Part shown: positions 11,365 through 23,138 of the stretch, in pieces
Layout: every line of letters begins with the position of its first letter
How positions within the stretch are numbered: position 1 is the stretch's first letter
DNA from: Telopea speciosissima
Taxonomy: Eukaryota; Streptophyta; Magnoliopsida; Proteales; Proteaceae
Length of the DNA stretch: 64,000 nt
Direction of reading: 5' to 3'
NCBI RefSeq assembly: GCF_018873765.1
Contig: NC_057925.1
Coordinates: forward strand, 19,975,568 to 20,039,567
The notes under the pieces: model-generated
Databases searched by the model: none
Told to the model about the DNA's origin: nothing
What the model saw: the letters and a program-made list of their open reading frames with translations, nothing else
Translations under genes and position numbers: made by a program

Positions 11365-13192
11365 AAGGAGTTAGCTGCAACAACAGAACATGACGTGTCG
11401 TCAAGCTCAACCTCCAACAACCATATGATGCTGCAATAGAACATGAATTTTGGAACAGCCCAGAACAGTTTGATGCTTATATGAATTGCCTATTGGGTGG
11501 AGAGATAAGTCCTTCTTTACTTGAACTGAAGCATCTAAAGTACCTAGACCTAAGTGTGAAAACCTTCTTTGGTATCAACATTCTTGAGTTCCTTGGTTCC
11601 CTCAAGAGCTTGAGATATCTTAACCTTTATTATGCTGGTTTTGATGGAATTGTTCCTCATCAGATGGGGAATCTATGAAGTTTGTGTTTTCTTGACCTCA
11701 GTAATGATTCTATATTTTCATTTGTAGTGTTGGTACTAGATTACATGCTGAAAGTTTGCAATGGCTTTCTAATCTTTCTTTCCTGCAGTACCTTGGCATG
11801 AGTCAAGTTAACCTCAGAAATGCAACTGATTACCTGCAGGTATTGAATACGGTTCCTTCTTTAACGGAGTTATTCTTATCGGCTTGTGAACTTAATCCAC
11901 TTGTTAATTTTACATCACTCACCATCATTGACTTTTCAAACAACAATTTCAATTCATCAGTTCCTAAGTGGTTGTTTAGTATAAAAGGCCTTGTTTCCCA
12001 GCTTGAGGAATTGTTCATCTCCCATAATTCTTTGGAAGGTGAGGTATCTGAGGTTCAATTTGCCAATCTCACCAGACTAAAATCATTCTACACATTTTCA
12101 AACTCATTGGTTTTGAGAGTCAGCTCAAATTGGATTCCTCCTTTCCAACTCAAACATTTACATATGGGATCATGGCATGTAGGACCTCAATTCCCAGCAT
12201 GGCTTCAAACTCAAAGGAACATGTCTTCCCTAGAGTTATCTTATACAGGAATTTTTGATGAAATTCCCACTTGGTTTTGGAACTTATCTTCACAAATTTC
12301 ATATTTAAATCTCTTCAACAATCAGATACGTGGAGAGCTCGCAAGAAGACTGAAACTTGATTCTGCTGAGTCAATGATATTTTTGGGTTCCAACAGCCTC
12401 GAGGGCCCACTATCCCATTTCTCTTCCAATGTTTGGGAACTAGATCTTTCCAACAAATCTTTTTCTGGAGAAATTTCCCATTTTCTCTCTCAAGAGATGG
12501 ATGAACCAAGAAAATTAGAAATTCTTGATCTCTCAAACAATCTCTTATCTCGAGATATCTCTGCTTGTTGGATGAATTGGCAATCACTACAAGCAATAAA
12601 GTTGGGGAACAATAATTTAATTGGAAAGGTTCCGAGTTCTTTGGGTTCATTTAGCAATACTCTTAAGCTTTTAATGAGCATAGACCTTTCATACAACCAT
12701 TTGTCTGGAGAGATTCCCAAAGGACTGACAAGTCTTATTGGGTTGTGATCATTGAACTTATCAAAGAATCATTTGACTTGGAACATCCCTGAGAAGATTG
12801 GGGACATGAAATTACTGGAATCTCTGGATTTGTCAATTAACAGACTCTCAGGGGGCATTCCTCAAAGCATGTCAAAGCTAACATTTTTGAGTTTCTTGAA
12901 CTTGTCATAAAACAAATTGTCAGGTAGTATTCCATTGAGTACCAAGCACCAAAGCTTTGATACATCTAGCTTTATGGGCAACCGAGGACTTTCTGGAACT
13001 CCACTCATACAAAATTGCAGGGTAGATGAGCCTAGCAGTAATGAGAGAAGAGGAGATGAAGGTAGTGTGTTTCAAATGGAACAGTTTTATGTCAGCATGG
13101 CCTTGGGATTTGTGGTGGGATTTTGGGGTGTATGTGGTCCCTTAGTGTTAAAAAAAATCTTGGAGATTTGCATATTTTCAGTTTTTGATTGA
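11365..13192 (+). pseudogene. LRR receptor-like protein pseudogene (RLP2)
   Basis: Homologous to RLP3 from the end of its N-terminal cap to the C-terminus. Damage seen by alignment: no start, signal peptide or first cap (replaced by Copia gag); TGA at 11676-11678; a 1-bp deletion near 11730; an in-frame deletion of about 492 bp (about 164 codons) joining KGLVS to QLEEL near 12000; a second deletion of about 0.4 kb near 12650; TGA at 12746-12748; and TAA near 12907. The C-terminal piece 12917-13192 keeps the membrane segment (FYVSMALGFVVGF), but an extra A in an A-run changes the tail. It is older and more diverged than RLP1 and RLP3. No functional receptor is expected. Confidence 0.92.
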
Positions 13193-13325
13193 TATGATAG
13201 ACAATTTTTTGGTTGAACCACCAAATGTAGCAAGATTGCATAGTCTGATCAATGCCGTGTGTGTTTGAAGAGAATTAACAATAGCATATTCTACACAAGA
13301 GGGCTTCACCGCTATTGTGGAATTC

Positions 13326-13361
<36 letters not shown>

Positions 13362-14512
13362 GAAATTAACACTTACAACTGTACTTAATTTTCCATATAA
13401 GATAATTCATTCGGAGATAAATTCAAAACCATTTTCTAAACATCAACACCTGCTATACCTGCTATAGCCCAATGTTTAACTTCAAAATTTTAAAATTTGA
13501 AGAGATATACTCTAAAAGCTTCAAAACGTAGCACCTCATGAGGATCCCATAACCGAATGTTGACACCAAAAGAGTAGCATGACATTAATATCGGAATACT
13601 AATGGTTGGATAAAAACTCAATTCTTTCAATATTTGTAAACTACCACGATTCAAAGAAAGAAAAAGAAAGAAGAAGAAAACCCGTCGTAGGCCTACATCC
13701 TTATCTTTTTGTATATCAATCATGCTCGTTCTAACGTCGACAAACCTTGAATCCACAAGTAGAAGAAACAGAAAACTTCTTCTATTCAAAATGTAAGCTG
13801 CTTACAAAGGAAAATTCGAAGCCTTAATATAGAGAGGCTTGCTTACAAAAGAAGAAAACAAAAATTCAAAATTCAAATTTCAAAACTTTTGCGGGTTGTT
13901 TTGCATTTGAATAGCACAAAAACAGCCAAAAAGAGCATATATCAGTGCTGAAGGCCAATATGGATACTGGGACCAACATTCAAAAAAATACTAAGACTGG
14001 GACTGATTATTATCAAAATAAAATACAAATAATAGAGAAAATGGCCACTATAGAGCCCAACGAGATCTTCGATTTGATATATAATTCGCCCTATATTGCT
14101 TAGGAACTCATTTGATATCTCCTCTACATCAGATTATAGTACAACTAGATACATCTCTACAATATTTGATATGGTACAATTAGATAAAATGGTAAAAAAC
14201 CTGCATTAGGGATAGGGAAGTAGAGAAAACGCCCCAAGATTTTAATTTTCCTTCAAAAGATTGACTAAAATGGCATTTAAGGATCCGTATGGTAACTTTC
14301 CAAAAAATTGATTCTGGGGGCAGAATTGAAATAGATTATGTATGTGTTGCCCGGTCTGTTTTTGTGATTTTTTGAAACGGACCGGACAAATGGTGTTTCT
14401 CAAATTTGAGAATTGATTCTACGAAATGGAGAAATCAATAGCATCTTAAGTTAACAAGGACATTTTTTGAGAATTTTCCATCAAAACATAAGAAGACCTA
14501 AAATACACACAT
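13193..14512. other. noncoding stretch with CT microsatellite
   Basis: 13193-13460 resembles the 3' flanks of RLP1 and RLP3, with a longer CT microsatellite at about 13326-13361. The rest is AT-rich with no recognisable gene. Around 14290-14430 a possible decayed MITE has two copies of AATTGATTCT in the same orientation but no clear inverted termini. Confidence 0.5.
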
Positions 14513-14516
14513 TCAG

Positions 14517-14825
14517 TGCTCGAACTCAGTAACTGCAACTCTCTCAACACTTGACAACCTTCTCGACTTCTCAAAACCTTGACTGCAACCCTGGCAAAGA
14601 GCTTGAGCTTCATCTTTACAACCATCTTCGACTCGAGCTAATCTCATCTCTGCAACCCTCGTGGACTCGAGCTTCACCTCCGTAACCCTTTTGAACTCGA
14701 GCTTCACCCTACAACCATCTTGGACTCAAGCAAATCTCGCCTCTGCAGCTATCTTGAACTCAAACACTTCTTGCCACTACAATCATCTTTGACTCGAGCA
14801 AATCTCTGCCGATTGAAGGTTAATC
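14517..14825. repeat. degenerate minisatellite of about 30-35 bp units
   Basis: Repeated units carry variants of CAACCATCTTGGACTCGAGC followed by AATCTC or TTCACC. At least six recognisable units are present, with substitutions and length changes. The array is followed by CTCTGCCCAG/GTAAGT near 14835, a good match to a plant splice donor, so it may lie in an untranslated exon; that is inference only. Confidence 0.7.
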
Positions 14826-14886
14826 TCTGCCCAGGTAAGTTATTTATTTCCATATCTCTCTCAGTTTAGGGTTTTCTTGGATAATC

Positions 14887-15035
14887 CTTCGATTTGGGTC
14901 TGGAATCTTCGATTGAAGCAACAATGTAGTTCAAAACCCTATGATTTGGGTCTAGAATTTTCGATTGAAGCTATAATGTAGTGTGATCCTATGATTTGTG
15001 TATGGAATTTTCGTTTGAAGCACTAACAACTTGTA
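14887..15035. repeat. three tandem copies of a 50-56 bp unit
   Basis: The core ATTTGGGTCTGGAATCTTCG, followed by ATTGAAGC and a variable part, occurs three times with increasing divergence. It is noncoding and lies between the possible splice donor near 14835 and the PPR fragment. Confidence 0.75.
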
Positions 15036-15284
15036 ATTGCCCTTGATTTGCCTCTGCACTGAGGCCATTTTAAAATCCATGTAAACATCATTGGGAATTT
15101 GAAGGTTGATCATCTTGTAATGACTTAGTTGAATGTATAATCAGAATTTTAGAGTTTCAAAGTATGTTACTACAAGGATGAATGGAGTAATCTTTGCTTA
15201 TTTTTTGTGAAATCACTGTTAGTCCATTTTGTTCTTTAATACTCTAATCTTTTTCTTTTCCGGTTGGGTGTGTGGGTGAGGCAT

Positions 15285-15543
15285 TGGCTTAGTAAACATG
15301 TACATCAAGTGTGGTGACTTGGAAAGATCATAAGTTGTAAAGCTTTATGAAGAAATGGTAGATTCAGGTGTAAGGGGCTTGATAAAGTGACCTTCATTTG
15401 GTTGTTAATGGCATGTAGTCACTTGAAGCTAATAGAGCAAGGCCTGGTGTTCTTTGAATCAATGATATCAACTTATGGACTTGCTCATGAAGCAGATCAT
15501 ATTACTTGCAAGGGGGACATGTTTGGTTGGGGTGGGTACTTGA
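15285..15543 (+). pseudogene. PPR (pentatricopeptide repeat) protein fragment
   Basis: It reads GLVNMYIKCGDLERS, then a stop. After a 1-base frame change it reads LDKVTFIWLLMACSH, LIEQGLVFFESMISTYG and ADHITC. This is the usual end of the PLS-type PPR repeats found in organelle RNA-editing and processing factors. The fragment stops exactly where the Copia LTR begins (TGTTGGG at 15544), just after GGYL. No continuation was found beyond the Copia element. It is non-functional. Confidence 0.85.
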
Positions 15544-15957
15544 TGTTGGGTTTTGGACCCAATTATTATGACTTGATTTATTGGGCCCATATTAATCACT
15601 TAAAGGGAATTTAAACTAGACCGTCCATTATGGGGATGGATTAGGTCTGGGGTTTATTTATAGCAACCCTAGGTCCCTACCGTTGCCATCATATCCTTGT
15701 AACTTGACTCACGAAGGTTATAGAGAGAAAAATACTAGGGAGGAGACGGCAGAAGGCTTAGGGCACATTAGAGCGTGTGGCTGTTAACATCAAGGTGTAG
15801 AACTTTGGAGATCTTGTTGTGAAAGCTAAGATCTTCTACAAACAAAAGGAACAGGTATAGAATATTGTTCAACCTTCAATTGCTATCATTGATGTTGTAT
15901 TCTAGCCATGTGAAGATTAAAGTGATCCTGGTAATGGGTTGATTAGTGAGTCTAACA
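15544..15957 (+). repeat. 5' LTR of Copia element 2
   Basis: The LTR begins TGTTGGG and ends TCTAACA one base before the primer binding site, giving about 414 bp. Without a second LTR copy the left end rests on the TG start and on the sharp end of PPR homology. Confidence 0.75.
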
Positions 15958-15958
15958 A

Positions 15959-15970
15959 TGGTATCAGAGC
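15959..15970 (+). other. primer binding site, initiator Met-tRNA type
   Basis: TGGTATCAGAGC is the standard plant Copia primer site complementary to the 3' end of initiator methionine tRNA. It lies one base inside the LTR end. Confidence 0.9.
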
Positions 15971-17781
15971 TAGACCTTCACATGCTAGGATTGATGTTTT
16001 ATTTTGATTGTTCTCAATTGCATGATTGAATGATCTAACAAGTGGTAAGAGCAACCAAAGCTGCCATTAATGGGCAGCCAAGGCTGCCACTGACGGACAA
16101 TAGGAAAGGTCACCGTTACAGGGATTATTTTGGTTTTGGCTGGTTGGAGAAGCCTTTTTCTGGCCAAGGACAGTGAACCATGTCACTGGCTTTGATTAAC
16201 AAAAAAAAAAAAACCCACCCGCCGCAGGCTGCCAAGGCCACCCACAGCAGGAAACAAAGTTGTTGCCTCCACCCAAAGCTAAAAATACAGTTTCTATGTT
16301 TATTTAATAAAAATAAAATAAAATAAGGGGGTGGCTATCGAAACTTCCAGTCAGAGTTCTAGCGATGAGCATGGTTACAAAAGGGGTGGGAGCCGGCGGT
16401 ACACCATCGATCCTTTTTGGTGAGGTAGCATGGGCGGTGGTGGCTAGTGTGCCATTTTCGGTGTAAGTGCCGCAAGTTGCGATTCATAATCGAGAAAGTT
16501 GCATAATTTTGAATCGTGGAAGTGTTGATTATTAAAGAAGTTGGAATATTCCAGATTCTGGACTTTAATAAAAAAAGGCAAAAGCAAAAAACAAAACAAA
16601 ATGAAAAGTAAAACCTAAAACGGTTACTTTTGAATATTCTGTTGAAATACTCCTTGACTTGTGGGTCAAGTCTGACCCAGTCAACTTAACCCGACCCGGA
16701 CAGTCTACTCGACCCATTTTTTGACCCAGTAAAGATTCCTGACGTGGTCAACGGTGACCTGACCCGAGACCCAAAATCCTCTTTTATGCCTAGATTTTTT
16801 ATCCGTAAACCCAGGAAATTCTGACCCGATGGGTCAGCCCGAATACCCACTTTTTAACCCACAAGTTTGACCCATCGGGTCTACCGACAACCACCGGAAT
16901 CTATGATGACGGCAGCATCTCCGGCCGTTGAACGACGATGGTCAAAGTTTATTATTATTTTTTTTAAAAAGGCAATAGAAACAGATTTCGAAACAGAAAT
17001 CTATTCCATAACTGTTTTGGGACTATAAAAACATCATTTTTGTTCCAGTTTTGCTCTATATCAATGATTTTGTGTCATTTCTAGTACTTTAATGCTTGTT
17101 TTGGGTTATTTCATTAACATTAATTAGCATGAAACAATAGCTAGGCTGATATGACACGTAGTGTAGAGTACAAAACTGAATGTATGCATGGTTAAATTAT
17201 AAATTCTTTTCTAATGAATATAAATTCTCCATTTAGCTATGGTTTATAGGGTCATATTGGGTTATGGTAGAATAAGACTAAACCCACCAAAGTGGTAAGG
17301 TCCAATTCGACTATAGCACATATATGATCCAAGGTTTAAAGTAAGGGCTACACAGTAGATGGCTGATCACCCAAAGGTGATGTTATCAAAGTAAATTAAA
17401 ATGCATACAATGTAGGAAAAACCCTAATCTTAAAAGTGACTAGTCACCCAAAGGTGGTGGCCCTCTTAAGGTTAGAGTTGTCCAACAGTTTTGCAAAGTA
17501 GATGACTGATCATCCAAAGATGATGTCATCAAGGTTATCAAGCAGGATTTGCAAAGTAGGTGGCTGATCACCCAAAGGTGATGTTATCAAAGTTTTGAGA
17601 GGACCATAACATTTCAAGACCCATAGGTTAGAAATGTGGACATGGTTATTATAACTCTTGTTTTAGCTAGTTTGTTCTATCTTAACTAGCATGCATTGGG
17701 TATTGATTAAATATCTAAATTATTATTATCCTTTTGGTCTGATAAACACTAGTAATTAATTAGATAATTTTATTAACCAGG
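15971..17781 (+). other. long leader of Copia element 2
   Basis: About 1.8 kb between primer site and gag has no long reading frame. 16640-16890 is full of GACCC/GGGTC words. 17040-17780 is AT-rich and contains the hairpin repeats listed separately. The leader is unusually long and may include captured DNA. Confidence 0.65.
17353..17600 (+). repeat. four diverged repeats, each with a 6-bp hairpin and CAAA loop
   Basis: Units at about 17353, 17432, 17497 and 17555 share a GTAGATGGCTG-type start and a palindrome. The stem-loop positions are 17366-17381, 17443-17458, 17509-17524 and 17567-17582. Units 1 and 4 pair ATCACC with GGTGAT. Unit 3 pairs ATCATC with GATGAT, a two-sided change that keeps pairing. 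Unit 2 keeps pairing through G-U pairs. This suggests an RNA structure in the retrotransposon leader. Confidence 0.75.
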
Positions 17782-18440
17782 ATGTCTTCCAAAGCTTGAC
17801 TGACTGGTGATAACTTCAAGAGATGGTTAAAAGAAATGAAAATCTACTTATGCCTCAAGGACTTAGATCTATGCCACAGAATATTTACAGGCCATCATGG
17901 CTAAATTTGATTCTTCGAAGAAAGCTCAGGCAGGGGATTTAATGAGCAAGCTGACCTCTTCCAAGTTTGATGGAAATGGTAGTGCCAGGGATTACATTCT
18001 TGAAATGATTTCTTTGGAAAATAAGATCAAGGGACTGGACATCTAGTTTGATGATGATTTTCTAGTGACACTGGCTATAAACTCACTCCCTGAAGCCTAC
18101 AAGTCACTCTGCTCCACTTATAATGCTTTGTAGAACAAATGGGATATTGATGAGCTGATTAAAGTGGTAACTCAGGAGGAAGGGATGATTAACAGGAATA
18201 AAGTGAAAAGTGCCAATTTCACCCATCATCATAAGGGTGCATCTTCAAAGGTACCTCACAGAAATGGCAGAAGCTTCTAGAAGAAGAGCAAGTACACTCC
18301 TTATGCTAAGGAGAAGACTCATCAGACAGGTAAGGGGAAGACAAAAAATACAGGGCAAAAGAATTTCCAGGATGTTGAGTGCTTCTGGTGTAAGATGAAA
18401 GGGCACATGAAGAATGACTGTTAAAAGAGAAAGAACCTTC
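17782..18440 (+). pseudogene. Copia element 2 gag
   Basis: It starts ATGTCTTCC at 17782 and reaches a stop after five codons. Beyond this it reads GDNFKRWLKEMKIYLCLKDLD, typical of the Copia gag N-terminus. It ends with a zinc knuckle CFWCKMKGHMKNDC (CX2CX4HX4C) near 18390-18421, followed directly by a stop. Several stops and frame changes break it. Confidence 0.82.
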
Positions 18441-18449
18441 TTAGAAAAG

Positions 18450-20044
18450 AAGAAGGGCACTGGTATGAATCTCTATTGTGTTTGTTTTGAATCCTTTTTG
18501 GTTGATGCACCATTGGATTCTTGGTGGTTGGACTCTGCTTCGTCTGTTCACATTACTCATTCCTTGAAGGGGTTTCTAAACAGGAGGGTGCCAAGCAAGG
18601 GTGAGGTGAGCATGTTCATGGGAAACGGAGTGCAAGTGGATGTGGAAGCCATAGGAACTATTAGACTATTTTTAAATTCTGAACATTTTATTGATTTGAA
18701 AAATGTAGTTTTTATTCCCTCGATGAAGAAGAACTTGGTTTCAGTTTCTAGATTGACTATGGATGGATATTTTGTTAATTTCAATAAGAATGGCATCACA
18801 TTATTTTATGATTCTGTTACTTGAATGTGGTTATGTGTCTGAGGGTCTCTATAGACTAAATTTTGCTCCTTCTATGGTTATGAATATTTGAGTAAAACAT
18901 CCTCAGTTTAATGAGAAGTCCTCAATGCTCTAGCATAGAAGGCTTGGTCACATTGCTAGGAAGAGAATGGATAGGCTAGTGGAGAAAGGAATACTGGATA
19001 ACCTTGACTTTAAGGATATGAGCACATGTATTGACTGCATCAAGGGGAAGATGACTATTTCTAGGAAGAAGGATGCTTCCAGGTGTGATGGAGTTTTGGA
19101 CCTTATTCATACAGACATAAGTGGACCCTTTTCAATTCCAACACTTGGGAACCAACAGTACTTTATACCTTCATTGATGACTTATCGTGTTATGGGTATG
19201 TTTTTCTACTTAGTGATAAGTCAAGTACCCTGGATGCCTTTAAAATCTTTAAGGCTAAGGTGGAAGTTTTCCATTCCAAAAAGATCAAGTCTGTCAGATC
19301 TGATAGGGGTGGAGAGTATTATGGAAAAAGTGGTGATGCTGGTCAACACCTTGGGCCTTTTGCCAAGTTCTTACAGGAACATGGGATAGCTCCACAGTAT
19401 TCCATACCTGGAACTCCTCAGCAAAATGGGGTTGCCAAAAGAAGAAATAGAACCCTAAAGGACATGGTAAGGTCAATGATGAGCAATCCAGTTTGCCAGA
19501 ATTTCTATGAGGTGAGGCACTTAAAACTGTCACTCACATTCTCAACAAAGTACCAAGCAAGTCAGTCAGGAAGACCCCATTTGAACTCTGGACTGGGAGG
19601 AAACCTAGCCTTAGACATCTTCGTGTTTGGGGATGTCAAGCAGAAGCCAAGCTATTTAACCCTCATGAGAAGGTTTTTGACCCCAAGACAGTGAGTTGTT
19701 ATTTTGTGGGGTATCTAGAAAGATCCAAGGGTTATAGGTCCTACAATCTAGGCTCAGGAAATAGGATTGTTGAGACTACCCATGCAAAGTATCTTGAGTG
19801 TGAGGGTGAGATGCCTGTCTCTCGCAACCTGGTTTTTGATGGGCCATGTGCTGGGAGTTCTGGAGAGACTGGGACTTCCTTTTCTGGACCTGTTGGTGCT
19901 ATTTTACCTGTTGAAACACCGTCTGAGGTAATTGTGGGCGGCACCATTCCTACAGTTGATAGTTTGCCCGTTGAAGAGATTGTTGTAGATTCAGAGGCTG
20001 AGGCACCTGTCCTATTGATTCCGCTACTGATACTGAGCCTTTAA
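18450..20044 (+). pseudogene. Copia element 2 protease and integrase region
   Basis: The protease (WWLDSASSVHITH) has DSA where DSG is usual. A pre-integrase motif (RRLGHIARKRM) and zinc Cys pair (CIDCIKGK) follow near 18950-19060. The first catalytic Asp is in LIHTDISGPF, the second in RSDRGGEYYG, and the Glu region in GTPQQNGVAKRRNRT, where E is replaced by K, so the integrase would be inactive. The C-terminal part (YFVGYLERSKGYRSYNL) ends near 20044. Frameshifts lie near 18825 and 19200-19400. Confidence 0.88.
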
Positions 20045-20099
20045 GTGGATCTACCAGAACCCACAAGTCTACCCTACATTCAGATTATGTCAGTTATAT

Positions 20100-21745
20100 G
20101 AATGAGTGCAAGTTTGATATTGGACAAGAGGAAGACCTAGTTACTTTTCTTCAAGCAATCAACCATTGACACTCTGACAAATGGTTGGAAGCTATGAAGA
20201 ATGAGTTGTTGTCCATACAGAGAAATGGTGTTTGGGAATTGGTTGAAATTCCTCAGGGATGCAAGGCTATTGCATCAAAGTGAATTTTCAAGACCAAGAT
20301 TGAGTCTCAGGGGAAGGTGGAATGCTACAAGGTTAGACTAATAGCGAAAGGTTTCACTTAGAGAGAAGGCATTGACTACAAGGAAACCTTTTCTCCTGTT
20401 TCTTTGAAGGATTCATTCAGAATCATCATGGCCATTGTAGCTCACTTTGACCTTGAGTTACATCAGATCGATGTAAAGACTACTTTTCTGAATGGAGATT
20501 CGCTGAGGAAGTCTATATGAGGCAGCCAGAAGACTTTGAAGAAGAGGGAAAGGAATACATGGTGTGTAGACTGAAGAAGTCTCTCTATGGATTGAAACAA
20601 GGTTCCAGGTAATGGGACTTGAAGTTCAATGAGGTTGTATCTTCTTTTGGTTTTATTAAAAATGTCATTGATAACTGCATCTATTTGAAGGTCAATGGGA
20701 GTAGGTTCATCTTCCTAGTGATATATGTTGATGACATTCTACTAGCAAGTAGTGATATGACGCTGCTCCTGGGGACTAAGCATTTTCTTTTAGAAAATTT
20801 TGAGATGAAGGACATGGGTGAGAGTACTTATGTTCTTAGGATTGAGATTAGTCGCAACAAACGACGAGGACTTCTCGGTCTGTCCCAGCATGCATACATT
20901 GATAGAGTTCTAAAGAGATTCAACATTTCCCAGTGTTCAGGGAGTGATGCACCCATTAGTAAAGGGGATAAGTTGAATAAAGGACAGTGTCTGAGGAATG
21001 ATGTTGAGAGGAACTCCATGAAGGATAAGACTTATGCTTCTGCTGTTGAGAGTTTGATGTTTGCACAGGTCTGCACCCGTCTAGATATTGCTTTCGCAGT
21101 TGGTGTTCTTGGGAGGTTCCAGTCAGATGCAGGATTAGCACACTGGACTACTGCCAAGAAGGTAATATGTTAATTACAGAGGACAAAGGACTTCAAGCTA
21201 GTTTTTAGCAGTAGCAAGAATGTCAAGGTGGTTGGCTATTCTGATTCAGATTACAGTGGTTGTAATGATGACATGAAGTCCACTTCTGGCTACGTCTTTT
21301 TGATGGGAGGTGGAGCTATTTCTTGGAAGAGTGTTAAGTAGACCATCATTGCTTCATCCACCATGCAGGCTGAGTTTGTGGTGCCTTTTGAAGCAACAAA
21401 GCAAGCTGTGTGGTTGAGAAATTTCATTTCTGAGCTGAAGGTTGTCGATTCGATCTCCAGGCCTTTGAGAGTATGGTGTGATAACACCTCGGCGGTTTGC
21501 TTCTCCAAGAACAACAAGAAAACAAGTAGTTCAAAACATATTCAGATCATGTATCTTCTTGTTAGAGAGAAAGTCTGCAGCAAAGAGGTTGAGGTTGAAC
21601 ATTTCTCGACGAAAAAGATGGTGGCTGATCCGCTTACCAAGGCTCTTGCTGTGGGATTCTTCAGGGGACATGTGTCTAGCATGGGTGTTGTAGACTCTTT
21701 TGATGTATTTGGTTTGTGGGAGTTTTGTATCCATATACCTTTTTA
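20100..21745 (+). pseudogene. Copia element 2 reverse transcriptase and RNase H region
   Basis: RT begins near 20170 (DKWLEAMKNELLSIQRNGVWELV) with stops in KWIFKTK and GFTQREG positions. The catalytic box IYVDDILLASSD is intact near 20725. RNase H follows: the DSDYSG region near 21245, then RVWCDNTSAVCFSKN and VADPLTKAL near 21470-21645. Internal stops include those near 20281, 20360 and 21170. Confidence 0.88.
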
Positions 21746-22010
21746 GTGGGAGTTTTGTACCCATGGTTTGAGCTTTATTTACGACTCAGTTTGAGCTGTT
21801 TTATTTTCACTTTGTATTGACTATTCAATTAATTATTTATAGGATTGCTGATCTTAGAGTGAATTGTTTGTTTCTGATATGTCATGGTTTATGGGTGGTA
21901 TTTAGCCAAAGTTTATGGTGGTTAGCCATGGGCAGTATGCAAAAGTCTAGTATTAACCAAAGTTATGGGCGATTTGTCAAAGTAATGGTTAATATCAAAG
22001 TTCACTAGCG

Positions 22011-22840
22011 GTTGTAACATGGTATACAACCATCATCATCATCAGGGGTCTCACTATCCTATTATCATCTCCAAACCATGCAAAATTTACGTCAGCTTGT
22101 TGTTCCTCCCGAATGAAGTTCCACCTAGCATTCTCAGTGACATTATGAATGGGACATTTTTTGTTACTTTTAAATCTAAACAAATAAGGAAAAAAATCAA
22201 CATATTTTATAAAAGAGGCATTCAATTAATCAACATGTAGGAAGAGCACACCTTTAAAATGATAAAGAAAAAAATCAGCATGTAGGAAGAATAAAGGATG
22301 GGAAGTGGGGAAGACATTAAACAATGTTTATCTATACCTGTATTTTTTTTATTTTAGATTAGATTAGATTTCACTATCTTCTTTCTTCTTTTTTTAATTA
22401 AATTCTGTTTCTCTTGGTTTGATGTTAAGTTCTTACTAAAATAAAACATAAGAAGTAGCAACTTTCTTTCTCCATTCCAAGTATTGGCAAGTCAAAGTAT
22501 CAGTGGACAAGCTGAGAGTAAGTAGATCTCAACAAAAGCACTACATGTAGAAGAAGTCAGTATGGAGGATAAAAATATTCTTAAACAAAACATATCATAT
22601 GAAGCAAACAAGGAAGGATATTTAGGTAAAGATTTCTATTGTTTATTGAATGGTGAATCACAACAAAGGATTAAGTAGCTCTTTGTTAAGAACAACGATG
22701 GAAGATTCAGTCAGACATACAGGAATGGCCAGTCCCAAACTATCTTTTATGAATGGTTGATGGTCCAATTTAACATTTTTTTACTACACATTGGAAACCA
22801 GACCATGTCCCCTATTCCGCTCTAAATAGTTGAAAAGTTT
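22011..22840. other. noncoding stretch
   Basis: Noncoding DNA without a recognisable gene or clear repeat ends. Part of it may be the decayed 3' side of Copia element 2. Confidence 0.4.
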
Positions 22841-23138
22841 GGGCTCCCTTTGGTTGCAAGGGGAATCAAAGGGAAGGGCAGGGAAATTTTGCAAACCTAA
22901 AAAGGAAACTTTTGTAATCATTAACCAATGTGATTGTATAAACTACTTAAATTTCTAACCATATTTAGTAATGATACATTTTTCATGTAATATTTATTTT
23001 ACATTTTAAACCAAAGGGAATTGGATGCAAAATAAAGTGGAATTAAATAACCAAATATGGACTGATTGGAGTTAGTGATATTGTCACATGGGGTAATGAT
23101 TACAAAAGATTCATTTTTAATTATGAAAATTTCACTTC
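22841..23138 (+). mobile_element. MITE, same family as 56524-56857, right end lost
   Basis: It begins GGGCTCCCTTTGGTTGCAAG and shares its AT-rich interior with 56524-56857 along most of the length. The right inverted repeat is missing: homology stops at TTTCACTTCC and is followed by unrelated GC-richer DNA. Confidence 0.75.

Larger units (their letters stand above)
15544..22010 (+). mobile_element. Ty1-copia retrotransposon, plus strand, 3' LTR not found (Copia element 2)
   Basis: The 5' LTR, a perfect primer site, a very long leader, gag with zinc knuckle, protease, integrase, RT and RNase H appear in Copia order. Multiple stops and frameshifts are present. After RNase H (about 21745) the string GTGGGAGTTTTGTA occurs twice near the expected polypurine tract, but no second copy of the 5' LTR follows, so the right end is truncated or strongly diverged; 22010 is approximate. 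The insertion interrupts a PPR fragment. Confidence 0.88.
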
